Shown: positions 1 through 8,067 of the stretch, piece by piece
How the letters are laid out: each line of letters begins with the position of its first letter
Position numbering within the stretch: the first letter of the stretch is position 1
From: Pseudomonadota bacterium
GTDB taxonomy: Bacteria > Pseudomonadota > Gammaproteobacteria > Ga0077536
Direction: 5' to 3'
Length of the DNA: 64,000 bases
Assembly (NCBI GenBank): GCA_016719885.1
Contig: JADJYF010000001.1
Location: 485,820 to 549,819, forward strand
Position numbers and translations under genes: made by a program
Notes under the pieces: generated by a model
Databases searched by the model: none
Told to the model about the DNA's origin: nothing
The model's input: the letters and a program-made list of their open reading frames with translations, nothing else

Positions 1-237
1 CGAGGCGGTGGTGGTGACGAGGCCCAGGCACAACACTTCCCAGCCGCGCACGAGGCGCGCGGAGCGCCCGCTCAGCGGCAGGCTGATGAGCAGGCACAGG
101 CCGCCCAGCAAGGTGCGCAGCCCGGCGAAAGTGAAGGGGCCGGCATCCAGACCACCGAGCTTGAGCAACACCCAGCTGTATCCCCAGATGAGCGACAGCA
201 GGACGAGCGCGGCAAGGGAGCGTCGCGACAATGGCAT
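1..237 (-). CDS. EamA/DMT-family transporter, N-terminal part (cut by window edge)
   Basis: The minus-strand frame opens with ATG at 237 and stays open to base 1, giving 79 residues of a protein that continues past the left edge. The start MPLSRRSLAALVLLSLIWGY, followed by a short loop and the second helix around FTFAGLRTLLGGLCLLISL, is typical of EamA-family (drug/metabolite transporter superfamily) inner-membrane proteins, which usually have ten helices and about 290 residues. The substrate cannot be told from this fragment. It lies on the same strand as the crotonase gene upstream of it. The family call is fairly firm; the function is open. Confidence 0.72.
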   Translation of the reverse strand, partial: MPLSRRSLAALVLLSLIWGYSWVLLKLGGLDAGPFTFAGLRTLLGGLCLLISLPLSGRSARLVRGWEVLCLGLVTTTAS

Positions 238-302
238 GGGCTTTCGATGCGCACCGGCGATGCACCCAGCGCGCCGCACACGGCGCGCTGGGTGCGTGAC
301 AG

Positions 303-1091
303 TCAATCGCCGCTGAAGCGCGGCTCGGTCTTGGCCGCGTAGGCCGCGGCCGCGGCTTTCTGGTCGGCGCTGGTATGGGTGAGCAGATTCTGATCGGCAT
401 CCATGTGCATGAGCGCGCGGTCCAGCGCGCCCATCACCTGGTTGACGCTGCGCTTGATCATCTGCGCGGCAATCGGCGACTTGTTGACATAGGTGGCGGC
501 AAACGCGCGCGCCCTGTCGAGGAGTTCGGCGGGCGCCGCCACCTCTTCCAGCAAGCCCCATTCGAGCAGCGTTGGCGCGTGCACACGCTCGCCGCCGATC
601 ACCAGGCGCTTGGCGCGGGTCGGCCCGAGCAGGTGCACGGTCAACGGCAGGCTTTGCCACATGAGATTCATGCCAAGGTCGATTTCGGGGTACTGGATGA
701 AGCAGTTCGAGTCGCCGATACGGAAATCGGCCGCCGTCACCAGGCAGGCGCCGCCGCCCAGCGCCCCGCCGTTCCAGGCCGCGATGGTGATCTGGTCGAT
801 GCCCAGCATCGCGTGCAGCGCGCGCTCGCCGATGCGAAAGCGCCGCCGCCGCACCACCAGCGGCTGGGTGAGTTCATCGGGAAAGTCGACGAGATCGGCG
901 CCCGAGGAAAAATGCCGGCCGGCGCCGGTGAAGATCACGACACACGTGTCGGCGTCCTCACGGAACGACAGCGCGCAATGCTCCAACTCCGAAAGATGTT
1001 CGAAGTTGAGCGCATTGGCGCGCTCGGGCCGGTTGAGCGTGACGAGCGCGATGTGATCGCGCTTGTCGATGGTGAGGTGGCGGTAGGACAC
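303..1091 (-). CDS. Enoyl-CoA hydratase/isomerase (crotonase) family protein
   Basis: 262 residues, the usual crotonase length. The N-terminal strand runs into LVTLNRPERANAL. The first oxyanion-hole segment is GRHFSSGADL and the second is AAWNGGALGGGACLV, followed by YPEIDLGM, which carries the acidic residue at the position of the catalytic Glu. The reaction is probably hydration or isomerisation of an enoyl-CoA, but crotonases are diverse and the substrate is unknown. I chose the GTG at 1091 because a GGAG box lies about 8 bases upstream and the protein then begins with the normal crotonase N-terminus; an upstream in-frame GTG at 1115 runs into a REP repeat. It is transcribed with the LLM gene upstream (1219-2106), with a REP pair between them. 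Confidence 0.85.
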   Translation of the reverse strand: MSYRHLTIDKRDHIALVTLNRPERANALNFEHLSELEHCALSFREDADTCVVIFTGAGRHFSSGADLVDFPDELTQPLVVRRRRFRIGERALHAMLGIDQITIAAWNGGALGGGACLVTAADFRIGDSNCFIQYPEIDLGMNLMWQSLPLTVHLLGPTRAKRLVIGGERVHAPTLLEWGLLEEVAAPAELLDRARAFAATYVNKSPIAAQMIKRSVNQVMGALDRALMHMDADQNLLTHTSADQKAAAAAYAAKTEPRFSGD

Positions 1092-1115
1092 GGATGGAAC
1101 TCCGACTCGAATCAC

Positions 1116-1197
1116 TGTGGGTCAGACTTCAGTCTGACACCTGCTCGAGGCACTCGAAACGAGGTCCTTTGAATGTCAGACTGAAGTCTGACCCACA
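1116..1197. repeat. Paired REP-like inverted repeats, family A
   Basis: Two nearly identical palindromic arms, 1116-1140 and 1174-1197, lie in opposite orientation around a 33-base spacer. Each arm contains GTGGGTCAGACTTCAGTC or its complement and can fold on itself (CAGACT/AGTCTG), and the two arms can pair with each other. The same motif, with GTCCGACTTCAGTCGGAC instead, recurs at 12971-13055 and 17175-17198. The position between two co-directional genes fits a REP doublet that shapes transcript ends or stability. Confidence 0.8.
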
Positions 1198-1218
1198 AAC
1201 GAGGATGGCCGCCGCTCG

Positions 1219-2106
1219 TTACGGGAAAATCTGCGCGGCGAGCTCCTTCAGCTCCGCACAGATGTCGGCCTCGCTCTGGCTCTGGATCCACAGTACCGCG
1301 CCGTTGGCGCCGGACTTCGCCACCTCGGCGAGCTCGGCGGGCTTGCGGAAGAATGAATCGGGCGCGAACAAGGTCACGTCGATGCTGGCCGGATCGCGAC
1401 CTGCGGCCTTGGCGAGCTTGGTCAACTGCGCGCGGCCATTGGCGATCTCGGTGAGGTCAACGGAGAAGGGCAGCCAGCCGTCGCCCCACTCGACCGTGCG
1501 CTTGAACACCAGCGGCGAGCCGATGGAACCGAGCAGCACCAGCGGATTCGGACGACGCGCCGGGCGCGGCAGGCAGATCACCGGCGGGAAGTTGTAGTAC
1601 TTGCCCTGGTGGCCGACGTACTCGCCGCTCCACAGCTTCTTCATGACCTCGATCGATTCCTTGGTCTGGCTCCAGCGGTGTTCGAAATCGCCGCCCATGA
1701 TGCGGCATTCGGCTTCGTTCCAGCCGGCGCCGATGCCGAGCATCATGCGGCCGCCGGAATAATGATCGATGCTCGCCACTTCCTTGGCGGTCAACAGCGG
1801 GTTGCGCTCCGGGATCAGCGACACGCCGGTGCCGAGACCGATGGTCTTGGTGGTGCCCGAGGCGCGCGCCAGGGCGATGAACGGGTCCGGCATCTTGAAC
1901 AGGTATTCGGGCGCGGGTTGATCGGCCTGCTTGCCGGGATAGACCTCGGCCGAGCCCTCCGGAATCACGGTGTGTTCCGGCACCCAGTAGGATGAGAAAC
2001 CGCAGTCTTCGGCGCACTTGGCTATCACGGCCGGATCGCCGTTGTGCATGTCGGCCATCACCTGGAACACACCTACATTCAAACCTTGGGCGGTTTTCTT
2101 CGCCAT
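1219..2106 (-). CDS. LLM-class flavin-dependent oxidoreductase
   Basis: 295 residues of the luciferase-like monooxygenase TIM-barrel family, which use F420H2 or FMNH2. Family signatures visible are FSSYWVPEHTV near the N-terminus, the strand TIGLGTGVSLIPERNPLL, the segment ASIDHYSGGRMMLGIGAGW, and the later PNPLVLLGSIG and WGDGWLP. The closest style is the TIGR03619-type F420-dependent group. I prefer ATG 2106 over ATG 2112 because GGGGAG sits 6 bases before 2106 and directly abuts 2112. It is the first gene of a minus-strand pair with the crotonase. The substrate is unknown; it is one of seven LLM genes in the window. Confidence 0.88.
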   Translation of the reverse strand: MAKKTAQGLNVGVFQVMADMHNGDPAVIAKCAEDCGFSSYWVPEHTVIPEGSAEVYPGKQADQPAPEYLFKMPDPFIALARASGTTKTIGLGTGVSLIPERNPLLTAKEVASIDHYSGGRMMLGIGAGWNEAECRIMGGDFEHRWSQTKESIEVMKKLWSGEYVGHQGKYYNFPPVICLPRPARRPNPLVLLGSIGSPLVFKRTVEWGDGWLPFSVDLTEIANGRAQLTKLAKAAGRDPASIDVTLFAPDSFFRKPAELAEVAKSGANGAVLWIQSQSEADICAELKELAAQIFP

Positions 2107-2159
2107 CGTCATCTCCCCGGATTGGTTGCTTTAAGGGTTATACAGTGAGCAGTATTGTG

Positions 2160-2867
2160 TCAGGCCAGCAGCAGGTCGGCCAGTTCGGTCATCGACTTCG
2201 CGGTGACATGTGCCTGGTGGGGCGTCTGCCCGTAAGGTCGACCGCGGCGGTCGATGAATGCCGCGCGCATGCCGGCGGCACAGGCGCCGATGCAATCGAA
2301 AGCATGGTTGGCGACGTGCAGTACTTCGTGCGGCGCCACGCCGAGTCGCCGCGCGGCGCTTTCGTAGGTGTGGCGATGCGGCTTGAAGTAACCGGCGTCC
2401 TCGACCGAAATCGTACAGTCGAAGCGATGACCGAGATAGGGCTTGGCGGCCTCGAGCATGTCGGCATCACCATTGGAATGAATCGCCAGGCGGAAACGCG
2501 TGGCGAGGCGCGCGAGCGCCGCCGGCACTTCGGGAAATGGCCGCAGTCGTTCAATGGCCGCCACCAGCATGCGTGCTTCGTCGTCGCTGTAGACGATGCC
2601 GGCACGGTCCATGGTATGGCTGACGGCGCGCCGTCCGATCTCGCGATAGGGCGTATGGCCGCGATCGCACAAGGCATCGATCATGGAGTTCTCGAAATGC
2701 GTGCGTCGCCACCAGGTGACGAATTGATCTGGCTTGCCCGACCAAGCCTTGGCGGCGAGAAACGGCGTGACGAACTCCACCAGTCCGCCCTGGATGTCGA
2801 CCACCGTACCGTACTGGTCGAACGCCAGGACCTTGATGTCGTTGCGAAGCGTGGCGAGGTCGACCAT
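2160..2867 (-). CDS. Haloacid dehalogenase type II-like HAD hydrolase
   Basis: 235 residues, matching (S)-2-haloacid dehalogenases. HAD motif I is LAFDQYGTVVD with the nucleophile Asp17. Motif II is IHSNGD with Ser131 and Asn132, motif III is GYFKPH with Lys162, and motif IV is HVANHAFDCIGA with Asp191. The motif IV wording resembles the SSNAWD motif of L-2-haloacid dehalogenases, and TWWRR (51-55) may hold the halide-site arginine. The enzyme would displace halide from 2-haloalkanoates using water; phosphatase activity is the alternative. It stands alone between two LLM genes with a weak ribosome site. Confidence 0.78.
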   Translation of the reverse strand: MVDLATLRNDIKVLAFDQYGTVVDIQGGLVEFVTPFLAAKAWSGKPDQFVTWWRRTHFENSMIDALCDRGHTPYREIGRRAVSHTMDRAGIVYSDDEARMLVAAIERLRPFPEVPAALARLATRFRLAIHSNGDADMLEAAKPYLGHRFDCTISVEDAGYFKPHRHTYESAARRLGVAPHEVLHVANHAFDCIGACAAGMRAAFIDRRGRPYGQTPHQAHVTAKSMTELADLLLA

Positions 2868-2932
2868 GACGCGTGATTACTCGATAGTGTGGGTCGGATG
2901 CGCGGCATCAATGCGTGCCGGGAGCGCAAGAA

Positions 2933-2956
2933 TGTGCGAATGAATTCGTACCGACA
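2933..2956. repeat. REP-like palindrome, family B (single, imperfect)
   Basis: TGTGCGAATGAATTCGTACC followed by GACA is a slightly degenerate copy of the palindrome present twice at 26731-26794. It lies in the short region between the divergent HAD gene and the LLM gene at 3046. A partial family A-like GTGTGGGTCGGA string sits just upstream of it. Confidence 0.65.
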
Positions 2957-3045
2957 AGTGCCGCGCGAGCCGCGGGGCGGGTTTCTTGACACTGCCATAC
3001 CCCCCAGTTAGCGTGCCTCGAAATTCAACACCCATGGGGACGGCA

Positions 3046-4140
3046 ATGAAGCTCGGCTATTTCATGATGCCTTTGCATCACATCGACAGGGATTACCACG
3101 AGACGCTCGAGGAAGACACGGATGCCATCGTCCACGCCGACCAGTTGGGCTACTCGGAAGCATGGATCGGCGAGCACTACTCGTCCGCCGTCGAGCAGAT
3201 CACTTCACCGCTGATGTTCCATGCCAATCTCATCGCGCGCACCAAGCAGATCAAACTGGCGACCGGCGTGATGTGCCTGCCGCAATACCATCCGGCGGTC
3301 AGCGCCGGCCAGGCGGCGATGTTCGATCATCTGAGCAACGGCCGCTTCATCATGGGCGTGGGGCCGGGCGGCCTGTCGTCGGACTTCGCGCTGTTCGACG
3401 TGGTCGACAAGGATCGCAAGGCGATGATGGTCGAGGCCCTCGACATGATGCTGGCGATGTGGACCACCAAGCCGCCGTACACGCTGAAGGGCAAGTACTG
3501 GAACATCGACATGGAGAAGTTCACCCAGCACGACATCCGCCTCGGCTACGTGCCGCAACCTTTCCAGCAGCCGCATCCGCCGGTGGCGGTGTCGGCCATG
3601 AGCCCGCATTCGGATTCGTTGGCGTTTGCCGGCACGCGCGGTTACATCCCGGTGACCGCCAACTTCATCGCCGCGTGGTCGGCCGAGACGCACTGGCCGA
3701 CCTACGAGGCCGCGGCCAAGGCCGCCGGTCACGCCACCGACCCGGCCATCTGGCGCGTGGCGCGCAGCGTGTACGTGGCCGACTCCGATGCCGAGGCCGA
3801 GGCCTTCGTCAAGAAATCCGAAGGCGCCTACGATTACTACTACCAGTACCTGTTCAAGATTTTCGATCGCTCGCATTACAAGGCGCCGTTCGTCGCCAAC
3901 AAGGGCGACGATCCGGACAAGCTCACCGCCGAAGCGGTTCGTGATGCGTGCATCATCCATGGCAGCCCCGAGACCGTGGCGCGCAAGGTGTTGGCGCTGC
4001 GTGACCAGATCGGTGACTTCGGTACCTTGCTCTATGCCGCCCATGACTGGCAGGACAAGGCCGCGATGAAGAAGTCCATGAGCCTGATGGCGAGCGAGGT
4101 CATGCCGCGCATCAACCAGGCCATCGCCAAGGCGGCCTGA
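3046..4140 (+). CDS. LLM-class flavin-dependent monooxygenase (limonene monooxygenase-like)
   Basis: 364 residues. The N-terminus MKLGYFMMPLHHIDRDYHET, with AWIGEHYSS and then KLATGVMCLPQYHP, resembles the long LLM monooxygenases such as limonene 1,2-monooxygenase and FMNH2-dependent alkane/terpene oxygenases. FDHLSNGRFIMGVGPGG is the usual flavin-site loop. The start is ATG 3046, preceded by GGGGACGG; an in-frame ATG at 2986 would add a non-family leader. A reduced flavin or F420 partner reductase is not encoded nearby. A terminator-like hairpin follows directly, then another LLM gene. The substrate is unassigned. Confidence 0.87.
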   Translation: MKLGYFMMPLHHIDRDYHETLEEDTDAIVHADQLGYSEAWIGEHYSSAVEQITSPLMFHANLIARTKQIKLATGVMCLPQYHPAVSAGQAAMFDHLSNGRFIMGVGPGGLSSDFALFDVVDKDRKAMMVEALDMMLAMWTTKPPYTLKGKYWNIDMEKFTQHDIRLGYVPQPFQQPHPPVAVSAMSPHSDSLAFAGTRGYIPVTANFIAAWSAETHWPTYEAAAKAAGHATDPAIWRVARSVYVADSDAEAEAFVKKSEGAYDYYYQYLFKIFDRSHYKAPFVANKGDDPDKLTAEAVRDACIIHGSPETVARKVLALRDQIGDFGTLLYAAHDWQDKAAMKKSMSLMASEVMPRINQAIAKAA

Positions 4141-4152
4141 GCACGCGCAGCG

Positions 4153-4185
4153 CGGGCGCCGTCACTGGCGGCGGCGCCCGTTGTC
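4153..4185 (+). terminator. Terminator-like hairpin
   Basis: A 9-bp GC-rich stem (CGGGCGCCG / CGGCGCCCG) with a 10-base loop, followed by TTGTC, lies 13 bases after the LLM stop. The T tract is short, so termination is plausible but not certain. Confidence 0.5.
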
Positions 4186-4225
4186 GCTATCCCGCCACTT
4201 TCGTTCCATCATGAGGAGACCAACC

Positions 4226-5116
4226 ATGAGCGCACCCCTGGGCTTGTTGCAATGGACCGAGGGCACGCGCGGCGCCGAACTCGTCGGGCACGTGCAGCGC
4301 CTCGAGCGTCTCGGCTATCACGAACTGTGGCTGCCCGAGATTGCCGGCCGCGAGCCGTTCGCCACCTGCGGATTCCTGCTGGCGAAAACCGAGCGCATCA
4401 AGGTCTCGAGCGGCATTGCCAATGTCTACGCCCACGATGCCGATTCCGCCGCGCAGGCGGCCAACACCCTGGCGGAATTTTCCGGCGGACGCTTCACGCT
4501 CGGCCTCGGCGTCTCCCATCCCGTGCTGGTCGAGCCACGTGGACACCAGTGGGTGAGACCGGTGCCGAAGATGCGCGGCTATCTCGAACGTCTGCGCGCG
4601 GCGCCCATCGAGAGCCCGCGCGCCGCGCAGCCCGCGCCGGTGATCGTGGCCGGCCATGGTCCGGGCCTGCTGAAGGTGGCGAGCACGCTTGCCGATGGCG
4701 CCTTCCTGTTCCTGCAGCCGCTGGAGGCCTTGCGCCAGGCGCGTGAACTGCTGCAGCCCACCCAGGACTTGCACGTGGTGGTGCGCTGCGTGCTGGAGAC
4801 CGATGCCGCCAAGGCCCGCGCCCTCGCGCGCCGCGCCTGTGCGTTCTACCTGTCCTTGCCGCCCTATCACGAAGCCTGGGGGCGGCTGGGATTCGAGCCC
4901 GCCGATTGGAGCAACGGCGGCAGTGACCGCCTGATCGATGCAATCTGCGCGTGGGGCGATGCCGCCACCATTCGCGCGCGTCTCACCAAGTACTACGCCG
5001 CGGGCGCCAGCCACGTGGTGCTCTACCCATGCAATCCCGACGAGGACTATTCGCCGGGCAGCGCCATGTCGACGCACTGGCATTGGCCGCTGCTGGAGGC
5101 GCTGGCGCCGGGCTGA
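4226..5116 (+). CDS. LLM-class F420-dependent oxidoreductase
   Basis: 296 residues of the LLM family. Visible are the N-terminal strand APLGLLQWTEGTRG, YHELWLPEIAGREPFA, the strand IKVSSGIANVYAHDA, FSGGRFTLGLGVSHP and APVIVAGHGPGLL. The pattern resembles the TIGR03620-type F420 group. ATG 4226 is chosen because GAGGAG precedes it by about 8 bases; the longer in-frame extension from 4181 has no family similarity. It is separated from the preceding LLM by a hairpin. A TIM-barrel oxidoreductase acting on an unknown lipophilic or CoA-bound substrate is the most that can be said. Confidence 0.84.
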   Translation: MSAPLGLLQWTEGTRGAELVGHVQRLERLGYHELWLPEIAGREPFATCGFLLAKTERIKVSSGIANVYAHDADSAAQAANTLAEFSGGRFTLGLGVSHPVLVEPRGHQWVRPVPKMRGYLERLRAAPIESPRAAQPAPVIVAGHGPGLLKVASTLADGAFLFLQPLEALRQARELLQPTQDLHVVVRCVLETDAAKARALARRACAFYLSLPPYHEAWGRLGFEPADWSNGGSDRLIDAICAWGDAATIRARLTKYYAAGASHVVLYPCNPDEDYSPGSAMSTHWHWPLLEALAPG

Positions 5117-5532
5117 GCGTTCCCACTGTCGACACCGCGCGTGGTGTTTGACGCCGCGCGCGGCCGTGCCGTGTCCACATCGCTGCCCAAGCCGACGTCA
5201 CCGCGACGCGCTGCGTCACATGGCGCGGGGACAGCGACCCGCGCAAACGTGAATTGCGCACAGCCCGGTGATGCCGCGCGCCACAGTGCCGCGGGCGGCG
5301 CACGGTTATGGTTCGTCCATGCAGCCTGTCGTGCCCGCATCAGACAAGAGGGCCGGCTGAGGAAGAGCGCAGAGGGATCTGCCGGCAGGGACGGCGTGAT
5401 GGGGTGACCCTGTGCAGGGATTCTCGGGTTCACCCGGTCCTTCCTTCAGACCGTCAGCTCTCCGCGGGCCCGACAGGCGCAGGGACGTATCCAACGGCCG
5501 CGCCAGGCGCGGCCGTAGCGAGGGTGAGCACC
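5117..5532. other. Intergenic region with one strong hairpin
   Basis: About 416 bases without a credible gene; the short frames here look like composition shadows. The only clear structure is the near-perfect palindrome at 5495-5515 (CGGCCGCGCC, A, GGCGCGGCCG), about 17 bases before the start of the next gene. It is not followed by a T run, so it may be a 5'-leader stem rather than a terminator. No repeat, RNA gene or clear promoter was recognised. Confidence 0.5.
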
Positions 5533-6072
5533 ATGGACCAATCCGATCCCAGCCTGGCCAGCGGCGCCGTTCCGGTCGCCGGGGCAACCACGAAACCGAC
5601 CGTCATCAAGCGCCCGATGTTGCCCGTCGCGATGTGGCCCTTGAGCGGCAGCTATGCGGGCCTCGGCGATGATTACCGCGTGGAAGTCATGCTCGACATC
5701 GACACGCTGCGTTCCTACGCGCTGCTGACGGTTGATTTCTACGCGCTCGACGGCGAGCTCGGCACCCACATCGGCGCCGGGCTGCTGCGCTCATCGACCA
5801 TCGCCAATCACAGTGACCACACCCTGATCCGCGGCGTCGGTCGATTCACCTTCGGCGCCGCCGCGCCGCTCATGGAAGTGCGCATCCCGCGCCATAACGT
5901 GCTGCAAAGACGCGCGCCCATGACCCTGCGTTTCCTGTCGATGGCGCTGGGGCCGGGCGCGGTGTACACCTGCGAGTATCGCGGCCATGCGCACCTGGCG
6001 GGAGGCTTCGAATCGAGTCCGATGGCGACCGTGCTGCCGTTCGAACGGCCCTGTCTCGGCCACGCTTCCTGA
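5533..6072 (+). CDS. Hypothetical protein, unrecognised
   Basis: 179 residues with normal codon-position GC bias. There is no signal peptide or membrane helix. After a Ser/Ala/Thr-rich start comes a soluble, beta-rich stretch: VEVMLDIDTLRSYALLTVDF, then GVGRFTFGAAAPLMEVRIP and ALGPGAVYTCEYRGHAHL. Alternating hydrophobic strands suggest a beta-sandwich, but I do not recognise the family. The start ATG 5533 has AGGGTGAG just upstream. It converges on the DUF3047-like gene with only 17 bases between the stops, so the two may share a functional setting. No function is proposed. Confidence 0.6.
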   Translation: MDQSDPSLASGAVPVAGATTKPTVIKRPMLPVAMWPLSGSYAGLGDDYRVEVMLDIDTLRSYALLTVDFYALDGELGTHIGAGLLRSSTIANHSDHTLIRGVGRFTFGAAAPLMEVRIPRHNVLQRRAPMTLRFLSMALGPGAVYTCEYRGHAHLAGGFESSPMATVLPFERPCLGHAS

Positions 6073-6089
6073 GGCCATGCGCGCCGCCG

Positions 6090-7148
6090 CTACAGCACCG
6101 CCAGGTGGCGCCCGCCATCGCTGAGCTCTATGGTCTCGAAACTCGCACGCGCCGTGCCGTGCTGAAAACTCGCCACGCAGATCAGCCAGATGGCCACGAT
6201 GCGTGAGGGCGGTGGCCCCATGGTCCTTGCAACGTCGGCGTAGACCTCACGCGCCTGCTCGCACCAGCGCCCCGCATCGGCCAGGCCCGTACGCACCACG
6301 TAATGGGTCTCGCGCGCCGACCATGCCTTGATCGGACAGGCAAACCAGTGGTCGATTGGCAGGCAACTGCTCCACAGCCAGGTCAGATCGCGGCCGTTGT
6401 CGAATTCGGCGGCGATGGAGACGTAGTCATGGGTACTGGTGCTGTCTTCCGCGACGCGACTCGGATGCGCGTCCAGGCGCCAGCGCCAGGCGAGGCGGGT
6501 GGCCGGCGTCAGGGGCCAGTCCACCGCCTTGCGCAGGATGCCCTGGTCATTGCTGGCCTCGAGACAGATGCGCGCGTGTTCGCCATCGGAGCAATCACGA
6601 TAGATGTCGCTGGTGCCGGTTTCGATGAGGTAGTGCCAGTCGGCCGGCACGCGCACCGGGCGGCGCAGGCGCGCGAGTTCCGCCGCGAGCGCCGGCGCCG
6701 GGCAAGCGCCATGCAATGCTTCGAGTCCGCTGACGCTGTCGTCGCGCCAGGTCAGCACCAACACTTCCAGTCCGCCGCGCAGGCGTGCGTAGGCCGAGGC
6801 GGGCGTGTCGAGACGACCATAGGCGTCCTGCCACATGCCGAGATAGATCCCGACCTCGAGCTCACCATCGCAATCGGCGATGAAGGACGTGCTGTCGCGC
6901 GTGAGATTGACGATGCGCCCACCGGGACTCACACGCGCCCACAGGTGAAAGCCGGCGCCGCCATGCAGGTGCGGCACGCGCTCGGACCAGTCGACGCGCC
7001 CCGCGGCCAGCAGCGTGTAATGCTGGCCCGCGCGCAGCGCGATGCCGGTCGGCGTCCACGGTGGTTGTTGCGCAGGCAGGAAGCGCATCGCGGTGGCGAC
7101 CACGGCCGGGCACGCGGCGTTGGCGATCTGTCGGGCAAGTGCGTGCAT
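6090..7148 (-). CDS. DUF3047-like protein
   Basis: 352 residues. The C-terminal half carries the hallmarks I associate with DUF3047: WHYLIETGTSDIYRDCSDG, then DWPLTPATRLAWRWRLDA, HDYVSIAAEFDNGRDLTWLW, a variant of the WSSxLP segment, ETHYVVRTGL and RIVAIWLICVASFQHG. The N-terminal half has a beta-rich region with AGQHYTLLAAGRVDWSE and FIADCDGELEVGIYLG, which looks like a carbohydrate-binding or PA-IL-type sandwich. No catalytic motif is evident and no signal peptide is convincing. Function is unknown. Confidence 0.65.
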   Translation of the reverse strand: MHALARQIANAACPAVVATAMRFLPAQQPPWTPTGIALRAGQHYTLLAAGRVDWSERVPHLHGGAGFHLWARVSPGGRIVNLTRDSTSFIADCDGELEVGIYLGMWQDAYGRLDTPASAYARLRGGLEVLVLTWRDDSVSGLEALHGACPAPALAAELARLRRPVRVPADWHYLIETGTSDIYRDCSDGEHARICLEASNDQGILRKAVDWPLTPATRLAWRWRLDAHPSRVAEDSTSTHDYVSIAAEFDNGRDLTWLWSSCLPIDHWFACPIKAWSARETHYVVRTGLADAGRWCEQAREVYADVARTMGPPPSRIVAIWLICVASFQHGTARASFETIELSDGGRHLAVL

Positions 7149-7266
7149 CGCGAGGCGGGCCGTCCAGGCAGTGATTGGAACAAGTTGCGGGTCGCGTCGG
7201 CGCGAGCGTCATCGTAGGATAGCAAAGCCAATGCGCGAACCGTCGCGCCGACCAAGCGGGGAAGTC

Positions 7267-8031
7267 ATGAAGTTCGTGAGCGTTGCTGAATTGATCAAAC
7301 GGCCGGGCCTGCGCCTGGTGCTGGTGCAAGGTGCGCCGAGTCCGTGGGGCCAGGCGGTGAAAGCGATGATGGAATACAAGGGGCTCGAATTCGCGGTCGC
7401 GCCCCAGGTGCCCGGCGCCGAGAATGCGGATCTGGTGGCCTGGGCCGGCGTCAACAGCGGGCCGGTGGTGGCGTGGAACGACGGGCGTCCGATGAATCGC
7501 TGGAACGACATCCTGTTCCTGCTCGAACGCCTCGCGCCGCAACGTCCGCTGGTGCCCGATGCCGCCGCCGAGCGCGTGCAGTTGTTGGGATTGAGCCATG
7601 AGCTGTGCGGCGAACTCGGTCTGGGCTGGAATCGTCGCCTGTGCCTGTTCAAACCGGCCATGCAGTCGGGACAGGCGCCGGCCGGCATCGCCGCCATGAG
7701 CCGCAAGTACGGCTATAACGAAAGCGACCTGGCGGCGGCCAATCAACGTCAGATCGCGATGCTGAATCTCCTGACCTCGGTGCTCGAAGCGCAGCGCGCC
7801 AAGGGCAGCGAGTTCTTCGTCGGCAAGGCCCTGTCGGCGGTCGATTTCTACTGGGCGGCGTTTTCCGTGATCATGGACATCCTGCCCGATGACCTGTGTC
7901 CGGTGGCGGCCGGACCGCGCACCATGTTCGAGAACATCGACGCCAGCGTGAAGGCGGCCATCTCGCCCATCCTGCTCGCCCATCGCGATCGCATCCTCGG
8001 CGCCCATTTCAAGCTGCCGATGGAATTCTGA
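7267..8031 (+). CDS. Glutathione S-transferase-like protein
   Basis: 254 residues. A thioredoxin-fold half (RLVLVQGAPSPWGQAVKAMM, then SGPVVAWNDGRPMNRWNDIL, with ILFLLERLAP at its end) is followed by an all-helical C-terminal half containing FFVGKALSAVDFYWAAFSVI, the usual GST N-capping/hydrophobic-staple region. This order and length fit a GST superfamily member. The catalytic Ser/Cys/Tyr of defined GST classes is not obvious; PSPWGQ occupies that loop. ATG 7267 follows GGGGAAGTC. It is followed 36 bases later by an LLM gene on the same strand and may help handle an oxidised product. Confidence 0.7.
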   Translation: MKFVSVAELIKRPGLRLVLVQGAPSPWGQAVKAMMEYKGLEFAVAPQVPGAENADLVAWAGVNSGPVVAWNDGRPMNRWNDILFLLERLAPQRPLVPDAAAERVQLLGLSHELCGELGLGWNRRLCLFKPAMQSGQAPAGIAAMSRKYGYNESDLAAANQRQIAMLNLLTSVLEAQRAKGSEFFVGKALSAVDFYWAAFSVIMDILPDDLCPVAAGPRTMFENIDASVKAAISPILLAHRDRILGAHFKLPMEF

Positions 8032-8067
8032 AGCGGCGCGTCGGCCACTCACAAAACGAGAAATCCC

